Shown: positions 1 to 8,121 of the stretch, piece by piece
Position numbering within the stretch: the first letter of the stretch is position 1
Layout: each line of letters opens with the position of its first letter
Assembly: GCA_900542835.1 (NCBI GenBank)
Contig: UQPB01000001.1
Coordinates: 62,001-126,000, forward strand
DNA length: 64,000 nt
Origin: an uncultured Pelosinus sp.
GTDB lineage: Bacteria; Bacillota; Negativicutes; Sporomusales; Acetonemataceae
Direction of reading: 5' to 3'
Made by a program: the position numbers and the translations under genes
The notes under the pieces: generated by a model
Told to the model about the DNA's origin: nothing
What the model saw: only the letters and a program-made list of their open reading frames with translations
Databases searched by the model: none

Positions 1-584
1 AGAATTTTTGTAAACAGCTGCCCCATATCAACACCCAGGGCAATGGCGTTGGCGACCAGTGGTCCACCCCAGGGCAGCTGATTGAAAATCCCGATTGGCA
101 TAGTAATCAAAATCGCCAAATAAGCCAGGTTCATTCGCATGCGTCGCCAGAGCGGCAGCAGGGCCGATGTACAGACAACGATTGTTGTCGTCGTATCACC
201 GTCGAGCGTGACCATGCTTGACACCATGACCGTGGCTAAAGCAATTTTTAACGGGTCGCCTTTGGCTTTTTTGATAAAAAAGATGCATAGCGGATCGAAC
301 AGGCCTGCCTTAAGCATGATACCAAAGTATAACACCGCAAATAGTATCAGGGTGAGGCCGGACATAACCCCCATTTTAACCGCCTTGGTCTGAGGGTTTA
401 TCGTGTAGAAAAGGCCATTTTTTACCCATTGAAACACCAACAGCGGGTCTTTGCCCAAATACAGACAGGCTGTAAGGCCAAACACAATAGGAACAATGAT
501 AAGCGCGGCAAAAACATTAAGCTTGCGCTTGGTCAATAGCACCAGGAAGGTGATAATCATCGCATAGGCCAATACTGTTATCAT
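1..584 (-). CDS. CitMHS family carboxylate transporter, C-terminus outside window
   Basis: N-terminal ~194 residues of an inner-membrane secondary transporter of the CitMHS (citrate-metal:H+ symporter) family. It begins MITVLAYAMIITFLVLL and contains the family-like stretches KKAKGDPLKIALA, TLDGDTTTT and LPWGGP. The last two recur as ALDGDGATT and IPWGGP in the complete paralogue at 47893-49185. The ATG at 584 has an AGGAGGT ribosome-binding site at 591-597. The gene runs off the left edge, so length and stop are unknown. It is divergent from the LysR gene at 1014, its likely regulator. Substrate (citrate, malate or a related di/tricarboxylate) cannot be told from sequence. Confidence 0.85.
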   Translation of the reverse strand, partial: MITVLAYAMIITFLVLLTKRKLNVFAALIIVPIVFGLTACLYLGKDPLLVFQWVKNGLFYTINPQTKAVKMGVMSGLTLILFAVLYFGIMLKAGLFDPLCIFFIKKAKGDPLKIALATVMVSSMVTLDGDTTTTIVVCTSALLPLWRRMRMNLAYLAILITMPIGIFNQLPWGGPLVANAIALGVDMGQLFTKI

Positions 585-1013
585 ACGTAGACCTCCTGAA
601 CGTATTTTAAAAAACGGCAAAAAAATAAAAGAATTTTCAATCTATTGCGGCGGATAAACTGCGAATACAGCCCAGTAATTAGGGGACACATAGCATAGTT
701 TGGTTGTTAAGCCGGCTTTAGACAGGCAAAATCCTTTCTGTTAATTTCAAATGAGCTCGACATTAGTATAGCGGTTACTTCTGACGAAAAAAAATATATA
801 TTCGCAATTATATAATTAATTAATTTAATCAATATCTGTACTTTAGGCTAAAATAGCGTGATTTTACCTAATATGCAGCGATGCGCTGCCGGGACAGCAA
901 TATCCGGCTTCGAGTATATAAAACGTTTGCATTGAATAATTTTTCAAGTAGAGTTAGACTAGCGTTAGAAATTAAAAGGTGGAGGCACTAGTTGTGTAGT
1001 GCTGGAGGGCGGC
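585..1013. other. AT-rich divergent intergenic region
   Basis: About 430 bases between the CitMHS gene and the divergent LysR gene. It is much more AT-rich than the flanking genes, particularly 785-870, and should hold both promoters and the LysR binding site. I see no clear -35/-10 pair, no terminator and no credible small gene. An A/T-dominated block at 790-830 could be bent DNA. Confidence 0.5.
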
Positions 1014-1934
1014 ATGGATTTACGGCAACTGGAATACTTCCAGATGGTTGCAAAGCTGAATAGTATTACCAGAGCGGCGGAACAGATGCACGTGTCACAA
1101 TCAACCATCACCCTGGCTATTCAGAGGCTGGAAGCCGATTTGGATGTTTTGCTGTTTGATCGCAGCCAGAAACAGCTCTTTCTTACTGCAGAAGGTGAGA
1201 TCTTTCTGGAAAAAGTATCGGATATTCTTACTCGGCTTCAGGATGCTGTCAGCGAGTTGAACAGCTTGAAGCAATTACAAAAAGGCACGCTTAAAGTTGG
1301 CGTGCCGCCGATGATTGGTTCCTTTCTGTTTCCGGAGATACTAATGGGCTTTACTAAGCTTTATCCACGCATCCAGCTGATCATTACCGAGAACGGCTCT
1401 TTTGCCATTCGTCAGGCTCTGGAAAGAGGTGAACTGGATGTCGGTATCGTTAATGTGATTAATCCGTCGCCTTTGCTGGAGGCCATCACGGTCGCTAGAC
1501 ATAAATTTGTGGTTTGCCTTCCTCTGCTGCATCCGTTAGCCAAGCGTGAACAGCTGTCGATCGGTGACCTCCGCGATGAGAAATTTATTTTGTTTAAAGA
1601 AAGCGCCTATAACCGTAAGCTGATCGAAGAAGAGTGTAGAAATAACGGGTTTACGCCCAATGTCGTACTGGCCTCAGACCAGATTGAAACAATCAGGCGC
1701 TTGGTGACAAAGGGAATAGGAATCTGCTTTTTCATTGAAGAAATTGCCCGCCATAGCGCCAACATCGCTTCAGTCCCTCTTGCCAATCCGCTGTATATTG
1801 ATTTTGGCGTGGCCTGGAAAAAGGATAAATATTTATCAAAGGCGGCCCAGGCGTTTATTGAGTTTATTACAAAGATTAACCTTTCCAAGCGCTCCTGTAT
1901 AAAGCGGCAGCCCGTCAACCGGGTGGGCCGATAA
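1014..1934 (+). CDS. LysR family transcriptional regulator
   Basis: 306-residue DNA-binding regulator. The N-terminal winged HTH (residues ~1-60) opens MDLRQLEYFQMVAKLNSITR with the usual AEQMHVSQSTIT recognition-helix region, and a periplasmic-binding-protein-like effector domain fills the rest. ATG 1014 is chosen because MDLRQLEYF is the canonical LysR start and GGAGGG (1004-1009) precedes it, although the spacing is only 4 bases. A GTG at 999 in the same frame is the alternative. It is divergent from the CitMHS transporter at 584 and probably controls it in response to the carboxylate (inference). The C-terminus (KRSCIKRQPVNRVGR) is unusually basic. Confidence 0.88.
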   Translation: MDLRQLEYFQMVAKLNSITRAAEQMHVSQSTITLAIQRLEADLDVLLFDRSQKQLFLTAEGEIFLEKVSDILTRLQDAVSELNSLKQLQKGTLKVGVPPMIGSFLFPEILMGFTKLYPRIQLIITENGSFAIRQALERGELDVGIVNVINPSPLLEAITVARHKFVVCLPLLHPLAKREQLSIGDLRDEKFILFKESAYNRKLIEEECRNNGFTPNVVLASDQIETIRRLVTKGIGICFFIEEIARHSANIASVPLANPLYIDFGVAWKKDKYLSKAAQAFIEFITKINLSKRSCIKRQPVNRVGR

Positions 1935-2133
1935 TCCTCTCCGGTAATCGTCGCCATCTGATTTGAGCCCCGGGACGGGATTTTTAGGCAATCGGTTCCG
2001 CTTGATTACGCTGCCTTTGTAGCGCTAACCTGACAGAAGTCAAGTCAGCACTGCAGCAGTACCGTGAAGAACAATATTATTGGCTATGATGAAATTTCCA
2101 ATCAGCTGCCGCATGCTAAGCGGCAAATCGCTC

Positions 2134-2166
2134 AATATAAAAGGCGGAGAACACTGGTTCTCCGCC
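2134..2166 (-). terminator. Rho-independent terminator of the SMR gene
   Basis: A perfect 10-bp stem, GGCGGAGAAC/GTTCTCCGCC with a 4-base loop (2143-2166), is followed on the minus strand by TTTTATATTG. It lies just past the stop codon of the SMR gene. Confidence 0.85.
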
Positions 2167-2179
2167 CGCATAGCCATTT

Positions 2180-2506
2180 TCAATGGCCCGGTCCCTTGAG
2201 ATTCAGGATGACTACCCCGAAAATAATCAAAACTATTCCTAGCCCGGTATACAGGTCGAACTGTTCCTTCCAAACGAAAACACCGATCAAAGCTGTTAGC
2301 GCCGTACCGACACCAGACCAAATCGCATAAGCCGTACTTAATGGAATTGACGTCAGCGCCTGTGACAGAACATAAAAGGAAGTTCCCATGCCGCCGATAA
2401 AGATAATTGTCGGCAACAGCTTGGTAAATCCCGCCGACGCTTTCATCATGGAGGTCGAGAATACCTCAAGGGCAATTGCCAGACTTAAAAGGACATAGCC
2501 GTTCAT
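2180..2506 (-). CDS. Small multidrug resistance (SMR) family transporter
   Basis: 108-residue, four-helix inner-membrane protein of the EmrE/SugE family, which works as a dimer exchanging protons for cationic drugs or guanidinium. Helix 1 (MNGYVLLSLAIALEVFSTS) contains the essential membrane Glu (E14). Helix 3 has YAIWSGVGTAL, and WKE follows helix 3 as usual. Length is typical. Whether it is of the polycation (Qac) or guanidinium (Gdx) type is not decided here. It is monocistronic, with its own terminator at 2134-2166. A large hairpin lies in its leader (2525-2596). Confidence 0.9.
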   Translation of the reverse strand: MNGYVLLSLAIALEVFSTSMMKASAGFTKLLPTIIFIGGMGTSFYVLSQALTSIPLSTAYAIWSGVGTALTALIGVFVWKEQFDLYTGLGIVLIIFGVVILNLKGPGH

Positions 2507-2524
2507 TGCGGTTCCCCCTAACTT

Positions 2525-2596
2525 AGTCCCCCGTCAAGCGTAAAACGGTGGCTGGCGGACTCCCCGGTTATTACTGGATTAAGCTTGACGGGGACT
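2525..2596. repeat. Long inverted repeat in the leader of the SMR gene
   Basis: Arms AGTCCCCCGTCAAGC (2525-2539) and GCTTGACGGGGACT (2583-2596) are complementary over 14 pairs with one extra C, enclosing a 43-base loop. It lies 19 bases upstream of the SMR start codon, so as RNA it would be a large leader hairpin; as DNA it could be the remnant of a small transposable element. I do not recognise it as a known riboswitch. Confidence 0.6.
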
Positions 2597-2677
2597 TGTG
2601 TAAATAGCCGGTTAGTATCTGCTAGCGGACATGGCTTTGCACCTTGTAGTATATCCCGTTAATTGTCAGGTTAATAA

Positions 2678-3934
2678 TCAGAGCTCTTGCTGCGCCGTCC
2701 AGGCCGCCTCGGCACCGGCGGCGCGCCGCTTCATCACAACCGCGACCGCCAGATTCAGGACGAAAAGGATGGCGAACAGCTGCAGCGCCGCAATATAGCT
2801 GCCTGTCGTCTCCTTCACCAGTGATACAATTAAGGGGCCGGCAATACCGGCCAGTCCCCAGGCTGTCAGAATACAGCCGTGAATGGCGCTGAGCTGGCGG
2901 ACGCCGAACAGGTCTGACAGATAGGCGGGCATACAGGAAAAACCGCCGCCATAGCAGGCAATGACAACAAATACCAATGTTTGAAACAGCAGTGAATCCG
3001 TCGTCTGCGCCAACTGCCAGAACGCAGCGGTTTCCAAAATGAAGAACAGGATATAGGTTGTGCTGCGCCCCAGCCAGTCGGAAATTGTGGCCCAGACAAT
3101 GCGGCCAAAGCCGTTAATCAGTCCGATAACGCCAACCATGGAAGCCGCTGCGGCGGCGTCCATGCCGACAACCTCCTGCGCTAGAGGCGAGGCCACAGCC
3201 AGCAGGCCGATGCCGCAGGTAATATTGATAAAAAACATCCACCAAAGCGCATAAAAATCCCACGTGCGAAGCGCCTGGCTGCGCGTAAGCTGCGGCCGGT
3301 CCGTCGGCAGGGACGTCTCAATGCGCCGTTCCTGCTCCGGTACAATCCGCTGGGCCGGATATACGTCGCCCGGCCGGGGCGGGGCCAGGTACAGGGCCGA
3401 AAGGGCAATAATCGCGGTATAGATAACGCCAAGGATGAGGAAAGTGGCAACAAGACCGGACGAAGCCGTCAGTTTCTGCATAGCGGGACCAGCAATGAGG
3501 CTGGCGAAGCCAAACCCCATAATGGCCAATCCGGTGGCAAAGCCGCGGTTTTCGGGAAACCATTTTACCAGGGTTGATACTGGCGTGATATAGCCTATGC
3601 CGAGGCCGATTCCCCCGATTATGCCATAGAATCCGTATAAGAGCGGCAGGCTGTGCAAGTGCAGCGCCAGTGCTGTACCCAGCATGCCGCTGCCAAAAAA
3701 GCCGGCCGACAGCAGTCCCGCCCGCCGCGGGCCGAGATATTCCACAAACCCGCCCAAAAAGCCCGCTGACAGGCCTAAAAACAAAATCGCGATGGAAAAC
3801 GCCCCCGTTGTTGCCCCCAGGCTAAACCCCATGGCAGCCATAATCGGCTTGGTCAGCACGCTCCAGGCGTATACACTGCCGATACAGATATGAATGCCTA
3901 CCGCCGCCAGCGCTATCAGTCCCCTGTTTTTCAT
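2678..3934 (-). CDS. OFA-family (oxalate/formate antiporter-like) MFS transporter
   Basis: 418-residue major facilitator with about 12 membrane helices. The N-terminus (GIHICIGSVYAWSVLTKPI) carries the YAWSV segment typical of the OFA branch; GGIGLGIGYITPVSTLVKWFP and a central charged loop (residues ~200-220) follow. ATG 3934 is chosen because AGGAAAGGAAGAGG precedes it and the protein then starts with the first helix; the frame stays open to 3982 but adds only a polar extension. The leader holds a ZTP-type riboswitch and terminator (3980-4082), so expression should rise when ZTP/ZMP accumulates, as in one-carbon or folate shortage. Formate or another small carboxylate is therefore a plausible substrate (inference). 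Confidence 0.87.
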   Translation of the reverse strand: MKNRGLIALAAVGIHICIGSVYAWSVLTKPIMAAMGFSLGATTGAFSIAILFLGLSAGFLGGFVEYLGPRRAGLLSAGFFGSGMLGTALALHLHSLPLLYGFYGIIGGIGLGIGYITPVSTLVKWFPENRGFATGLAIMGFGFASLIAGPAMQKLTASSGLVATFLILGVIYTAIIALSALYLAPPRPGDVYPAQRIVPEQERRIETSLPTDRPQLTRSQALRTWDFYALWWMFFINITCGIGLLAVASPLAQEVVGMDAAAAASMVGVIGLINGFGRIVWATISDWLGRSTTYILFFILETAAFWQLAQTTDSLLFQTLVFVVIACYGGGFSCMPAYLSDLFGVRQLSAIHGCILTAWGLAGIAGPLIVSLVKETTGSYIAALQLFAILFVLNLAVAVVMKRRAAGAEAAWTAQQEL

Positions 3935-3979
3935 TTGCCTCTTCCTTTCCTGAACGCGAATTGAGAAATCCCGGGCAAA

Positions 3980-4018
3980 CAAAAAACCATCTGAGCGGGA
4001 AATCCCTGCCCAGACGGT
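3980..4018 (-). terminator. Riboswitch-controlled intrinsic terminator
   Basis: On the minus strand ACCGTCTGGGC (4008-4018) pairs with GCTCAGATGGT (3986-3996), followed by six T residues (3981-3986). Its 5' arm is the same segment that forms the conserved 3' hairpin of the ZTP aptamer. Ligand binding should therefore block termination (an ON switch). Confidence 0.85.
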
Positions 4019-4082
4019 CGGCGTTTCAGAACAAGGCAGTCCATGTGGTCAATTCCACCAATCCGTCAGTTCCACCTTGTCT
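3996..4082 (-). promoter_or_regulatory. ZTP (pfl-motif) riboswitch
   Basis: The minus-strand RNA has a P1 helix ACAAGG/CCUUGU, an internal GGAACUGACGGA, a P2 hairpin around UGGUGGAAUUGACCA followed by CAUGG, a short linker, and the hallmark 3' element GCCGACCGUCUGGGCA. These are the conserved parts of the pfl motif, which binds ZTP/ZMP (AICAR). It overlaps an intrinsic terminator and lies ~45 bases before the OFA transporter start. The assignment rests on motif recognition by eye. Confidence 0.85.
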
Positions 4083-4179
4083 CTTTAATTGTGATTTTAT
4101 CCTAGCATAGCGGTGTGGCCGGCGTCAAGACATTTTCGTTTGCGACCGCGGGTTCGGATTGCTAAAGCGGCAATTGCTG

Positions 4180-4227
4180 TTGACAGGGGATGCTATTCTT
4201 AGTATTATTTACTGACCGGGGTCAGTA
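4180..4227 (+). promoter_or_regulatory. Promoter and first TetR operator of the ABC exporter operon
   Basis: TTGACA (4180-4185), a 17-base spacer and TATTAT (4203-4208) form a strong sigma-70 promoter. A perfect palindrome TACTGACC-GG-GGTCAGTA (4210-4227) sits at the predicted start site, where a bound repressor would block transcription. The same half-site recurs at 4364 and in front of tetR at 8048. Confidence 0.85.
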
Positions 4228-4363
4228 GAGCGGAGGGAATAAACCGCCGCTTCCTGTATAGCCAAGCCGTTTGCGGGAATGCTTTTTAATAGGCGCCCGT
4301 GCGCCGGCTTGCCGAGCGGCTTAGCCGTCTCAGAGCAGTGCGCAAGGCTGCTTTTGACTGTTA

Positions 4364-4379
4364 ACTGACCCGGGTCACT
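4364..4379. promoter_or_regulatory. Second TetR operator-like palindrome
   Basis: ACTGACC-CG-GGTCACT matches the half-sites of the palindromes at 4210-4227 and 8048-8064 with one mismatch. It lies about 140 bases downstream of the promoter-proximal operator and 52 bases before the start codon. It could act as an auxiliary site or roadblock (inference). Confidence 0.65.
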
Positions 4380-4431
4380 TGTTGAGTGCGCTGCCGTCAG
4401 CGGTATGCGCAAAGCTTGGGGAGGAATCGCG

Positions 4432-6159
4432 ATGCTTACTCTTTGGCCGTTTATAGCGCCATATAAGACAAGAGTGTTGGCCGTACTGGGCTTTTTATTC
4501 CTGCAGGTGCTGGGAACTCTGTACATCCCCACACTAACCGCCGCTATTGTTAATAACGGGATTATTCCCGGCGATCTGGAGTATATTTTGCAAACCGGCA
4601 TGCTGATGCTGCTGGTTGCAGCGTTGACCGGCGTTCTTTCGATTACAGCCACTTACCTGTCGACAGCGCTGGCGGCAGCCTTGGAAAGAGACCTTCGCAA
4701 CGCACTGTTTCGGAAGGTCCAGGCTCTTTCTGTCACCGATTTTCAACGGTTCGGCACCGCATCTCTGATTACCAGAAGCAACAGTGATGTCATTCAAATT
4801 CAGCAAGCGTTCGCTATGCTGCTGGAGATGCTGCTGCCGGCGCCGCTGATGACGGTGGCGGCGCTGCTGCTGGCTTTTGCCAAAGACCGGTTTCTGGCCT
4901 TGGTCATTATTGCCACGATGATTTTAGTCGTCGTATTCGCCTATATCGTCAGCCGGAAAGCCATGCCGATGTATGCGGCCCTGCAGGGCTTGATGGATCG
5001 GATTAACCGCGTTTTGCGGGAAAACATTATTGGCGCCAGGGTTGTCCGCGCATTCAACAAGGTTGATTATGAACGCCGCCGCATCAATCAAAGCTTTCGC
5101 GATTACGCCGCTACGGCAATTCGGGTTAACAAGATTTTTGCGCTGATGATGCCTGTGATCATGACGCTGCTCAATCTTTGCACCCTGCTGATCCTTTGGT
5201 TTGGCGCCAAGCGGGTCGACGCCGGCTTGCTGCAGATCGGCGATATCATGGCGCTGATTGAATACTCGCTGCTGATTTTGTTTTACCTGATTATGGGGCT
5301 GATGGTGTTCATGATCATACCGCGGGCTCAGGCTTGCGCCGTACGGATTCATGAGGTGCTTGCCTTTCAGGCGCAGCCGGCCGCTCCCCTGTCAGATCCC
5401 CAGCCTTTCGGCCGCCGGGCAAAGCTGGAATTCCGCCATGTCAGTTTTCGTTATGACGGCGCGGCAGAGCCGGTATTGAACGATATCAGCTTTGCCTGTG
5501 ACGCAGGACGGACAACGGCGATTATCGGCGGAACCGGCTCGGGAAAAACCACGATTGCCAGCCTGATTCCCCGTCTCCATGACATAGAAAGCGGCAGCAT
5601 CCTCCTGAACGGGATCGATATCCGTCATCTGCCGCTGCATGAGCTGCGGCAAAAAATCGGCTATGTACCGCAAAAGGCCTTTTTGTTCAGCGGGACGATC
5701 GCCGCTAATTTGCGGCACGGCAAGCCTGACGCATCGCTGGCAGAGCTGCGGCAGGCGGCGCAAATTGCCCAGATTGACGACTTCGTCAGCAGCCTGGAAG
5801 CGGCCTACGACGCGCCGGTTGCTCAGGGCGGCGGCAATTTTTCCGGCGGACAGAAACAGCGCCTTTCCATCGCCCGGGCTATTATCAAGAAACCGGAGAT
5901 TTATGTTTTTGACGACAGCTTTTCCGCGCTTGATTTTCAGACAGATGCCAGATTGCGAAAAGCGCTGCAGCAGGCGGTGGGAGATGCCGCTGTTATTTTG
6001 GTGGCGCAGCGGATCAGTACGATCATCGATGCGGATCAGATCATCGTGCTGGAGAATGGACGGGTTGCCGGCAGCGGCACTCACCGCGAACTGCTGGCCA
6101 ACTGCCTGGTTTATCAGCAAATTGCCCATTCCCAGTTGAGCAAGGAGGAATTGGCGTGA
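4432..6159 (+). CDS. Heterodimeric ABC exporter, subunit with degenerate catalytic site
   Basis: 575-residue half-transporter: six membrane helices (residues ~1-310), then a nucleotide-binding domain. Walker A GGTGSGKTT is near residue 366, the signature FSGGQKQRL near 470, and Walker B IYVFDDSFSALD. The residue after the Walker B Asp is Asp495 instead of the catalytic Glu. This marks the non-hydrolysing site of heterodimeric exporters such as BmrC/BmrD. ATG 4432 is preferred over 4405 because GGGGAGGAA lies 5-6 bases before it. It overlaps the partner gene by 4 bases. Drug or lipid-like compound efflux is likely; the substrate is unknown. TetR palindromes control the promoter. Confidence 0.9.
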   Translation: MLTLWPFIAPYKTRVLAVLGFLFLQVLGTLYIPTLTAAIVNNGIIPGDLEYILQTGMLMLLVAALTGVLSITATYLSTALAAALERDLRNALFRKVQALSVTDFQRFGTASLITRSNSDVIQIQQAFAMLLEMLLPAPLMTVAALLLAFAKDRFLALVIIATMILVVVFAYIVSRKAMPMYAALQGLMDRINRVLRENIIGARVVRAFNKVDYERRRINQSFRDYAATAIRVNKIFALMMPVIMTLLNLCTLLILWFGAKRVDAGLLQIGDIMALIEYSLLILFYLIMGLMVFMIIPRAQACAVRIHEVLAFQAQPAAPLSDPQPFGRRAKLEFRHVSFRYDGAAEPVLNDISFACDAGRTTAIIGGTGSGKTTIASLIPRLHDIESGSILLNGIDIRHLPLHELRQKIGYVPQKAFLFSGTIAANLRHGKPDASLAELRQAAQIAQIDDFVSSLEAAYDAPVAQGGGNFSGGQKQRLSIARAIIKKPEIYVFDDSFSALDFQTDARLRKALQQAVGDAAVILVAQRISTIIDADQIIVLENGRVAGSGTHRELLANCLVYQQIAHSQLSKEELA

Positions 6160-7955
6160 GCGGGGAACGCAATCGGCATTTGCCTGCAGGCGAGTCGCTG
6201 CTGGCCGGCGGCGCGGCGGTGCGCCTGCTGAAACAGCTGTTGGCGCAAAGGTGGAAATTAGCCGCGGTTCTGGTCAGCGTTCTGTTCAGCAGCGCCTTTA
6301 CCCTGGCCGCGCCGCTGGTGATCGGTCAGGCAATCAATCTGGTTTATGAGGGCCTTACCGGCGGCCGCGGTTTTGATGCCGCCGCGATGGGAACCCTGGT
6401 ACTGATTCTGTTGTCACTATACCTGATCAGCGCCGCCTTCTCTTTTTTGCAGCAGTTTATTATGGCCGGCGTCGCCCAGACGCTGGCGCTTTCCTTGCGG
6501 GAAAAGGTCAGTGACAAGCTGGCGCGGCTCCCGCTTAGCTACTATGACCGTCATAAGAAGGGCGACATCCTGAGCCGGGCGACCAATGACCTGGATAAGG
6601 TCGCCGATACGCTGGAGGATGGCCTAATGCAGTTTTTCAGCGCTGCGGTCAGCATTATCGGCGCCTTTGCCCTGATGCTGGCGATCAGTCCGCTGCTGAC
6701 GCTGATTGCGCTGGCGACTATGCTGGTCAGTATGAGCGCCGCCGCCCTGATCGCGCGAAGAACGCAGCGCTGCTATGCGGACAACCAGCAGGCCCTGGGT
6801 GAGATGAACGGAGCGATTGAAGAGGCGTTTACCGGCAATCAGGTCATCAAGGCGTTTCAACTCGAGCAGGCTGTTATTCGGAATGTGGAATTTCTCAACC
6901 AGACTCTTTATACGACCGGCCGCAAAGCGCAGTTTATTACCTATGCAGTCGATCCGGCAATCCGACTGTTCAATCAGATCGGTTATATAATTATTGCCGT
7001 ACAGGGCGCATTGCTGGTTACGCAGGGGAGAGTGTCAATCGGCAGCATTCAGGCGTTTTTTCAATATGTTAACCAGGCTTCGGAACCGCTCACCCAGATT
7101 GCCCATATTTTCAACTCGATGCAGGGCGCGATCGCCGCGGCGGAGCGGGTGTTTACGCTGCTGGACGAGCCGGACGAGACTGCCGATCTCCCTGGTTCCC
7201 CTGTGTTGTCTGCGCCCCGGGGAGACGTTGCTTTTGAGCATGTGCGTTTTGGTTATGACGCCGCTGCGATTTTTATGCATGATATAAACTTCCGGGTAAA
7301 AGCCGGCGACAAAATTGCTATCGTCGGGCCCACTGGCGCGGGCAAGACCACGCTGATCAATCTGCTGATGCGGTTCTACGAACTGCGGGGCGGCAGAATT
7401 ACCATTGACGGGGTGGATATCAGCGAGATGAGCCGCAGCCGGCTGCGCTCCATGCTCGGGATGGTGCTGCAGGACACCTGGCTGTTTGGCGGAAGCATTG
7501 AGGACAATATTGCCTATGGGCGGGAAGCCGCGACTTCTCAGGATGTGGTCCGGGCCGCTCAAGCCGCCCGCGCGGATCATTTTATCCGCACCTTGCCCGC
7601 CGGCTACCAGACCGTACTGGATGACGAGGCAGCCAATATCTCTCAGGGGCAAAAACAACTGCTTACTATTGCCCGGGCAATTTTGGCTGACCCTGCGATC
7701 CTGATACTGGATGAGGCCACATCCAATGTCGATACGCGTACGGAGCTTGAAATTCAAGCCGCGATGGCTGCCCTGATGAAGGGCAGAACCAGCTTTATCA
7801 TCGCCCACCGTCTCTCCACTATCCGTGACGCCGACCTCATTCTGGTGATGAATAATGGCACAATCATTGAACAGGGAACGCACGGCCAGCTGATGCACCG
7901 GAACAGCTTTTACGCCCAATTGTACAATAGCCAGTTTGCGCCGCCAGCAGTCTAA
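6156..7955 (+). CDS. Heterodimeric ABC exporter, catalytic subunit
   Basis: 599-residue partner of the preceding half-transporter. The membrane domain spans residues ~35-330. The nucleotide-binding domain has Walker A GPTGAGKTT, Walker B LILDEATSNVD with the catalytic Glu at 520, and a degenerate signature ISQGQ (S496-Q499) where LSGGQ is usual. Together the two proteins form one competent ATP site (this Walker A/B with the partner's LSGGQ-like signature) and one degenerate site. The GTG start at 6156 overlaps the upstream stop codon and has AGGAGG in front, so the subunits are translationally coupled. Confidence 0.9.
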   Translation: MSGERNRHLPAGESLLAGGAAVRLLKQLLAQRWKLAAVLVSVLFSSAFTLAAPLVIGQAINLVYEGLTGGRGFDAAAMGTLVLILLSLYLISAAFSFLQQFIMAGVAQTLALSLREKVSDKLARLPLSYYDRHKKGDILSRATNDLDKVADTLEDGLMQFFSAAVSIIGAFALMLAISPLLTLIALATMLVSMSAAALIARRTQRCYADNQQALGEMNGAIEEAFTGNQVIKAFQLEQAVIRNVEFLNQTLYTTGRKAQFITYAVDPAIRLFNQIGYIIIAVQGALLVTQGRVSIGSIQAFFQYVNQASEPLTQIAHIFNSMQGAIAAAERVFTLLDEPDETADLPGSPVLSAPRGDVAFEHVRFGYDAAAIFMHDINFRVKAGDKIAIVGPTGAGKTTLINLLMRFYELRGGRITIDGVDISEMSRSRLRSMLGMVLQDTWLFGGSIEDNIAYGREAATSQDVVRAAQAARADHFIRTLPAGYQTVLDDEAANISQGQKQLLTIARAILADPAILILDEATSNVDTRTELEIQAAMAALMKGRTSFIIAHRLSTIRDADLILVMNNGTIIEQGTHGQLMHRNSFYAQLYNSQFAPPAV

Positions 7956-8014
7956 ATGCCGGCAGCTGGCGTTTGGCTGTCCGGCAGGCAAGTCCTCGGC
8001 CAATGATGGTCAGA

Positions 8015-8064
8015 TTGACAAGCGGTACCGTTGCTTATACACTATTTACTGACCATAGGTCAGT
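8015..8064 (+). promoter_or_regulatory. tetR promoter and autoregulatory operator
   Basis: TTGACA (8015-8020) is followed by a -10-like TTATAC/TATACA (8035-8041, spacing slightly short). The palindrome ACTGACC-ATA-GGTCAGT lies at 8048-8064. The half-sites equal those before the ABC operon; the spacer is 3 bases here and 2 there. This suggests autoregulation plus control of the exporter. Confidence 0.78.
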
Positions 8065-8121
8065 TGGGCAAAGCGACAGGATAAACGCCAGCCGTTTGCC
8101 GGTCAGGAGGTGCTGATAATC

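Noticed and set aside
2507..2660. Guanidine riboswitch before the SMR gene
   Set aside because: No pair of hairpins with the characteristic loops, and none of the class I or III landmarks; only the long hairpin is present.
7035..8003. 322-codon open frame on the minus strand
   Set aside because: Lies wholly antisense to the catalytic ABC subunit, has no ribosome-binding site and a composition typical of the shadow of a GC-rich gene.
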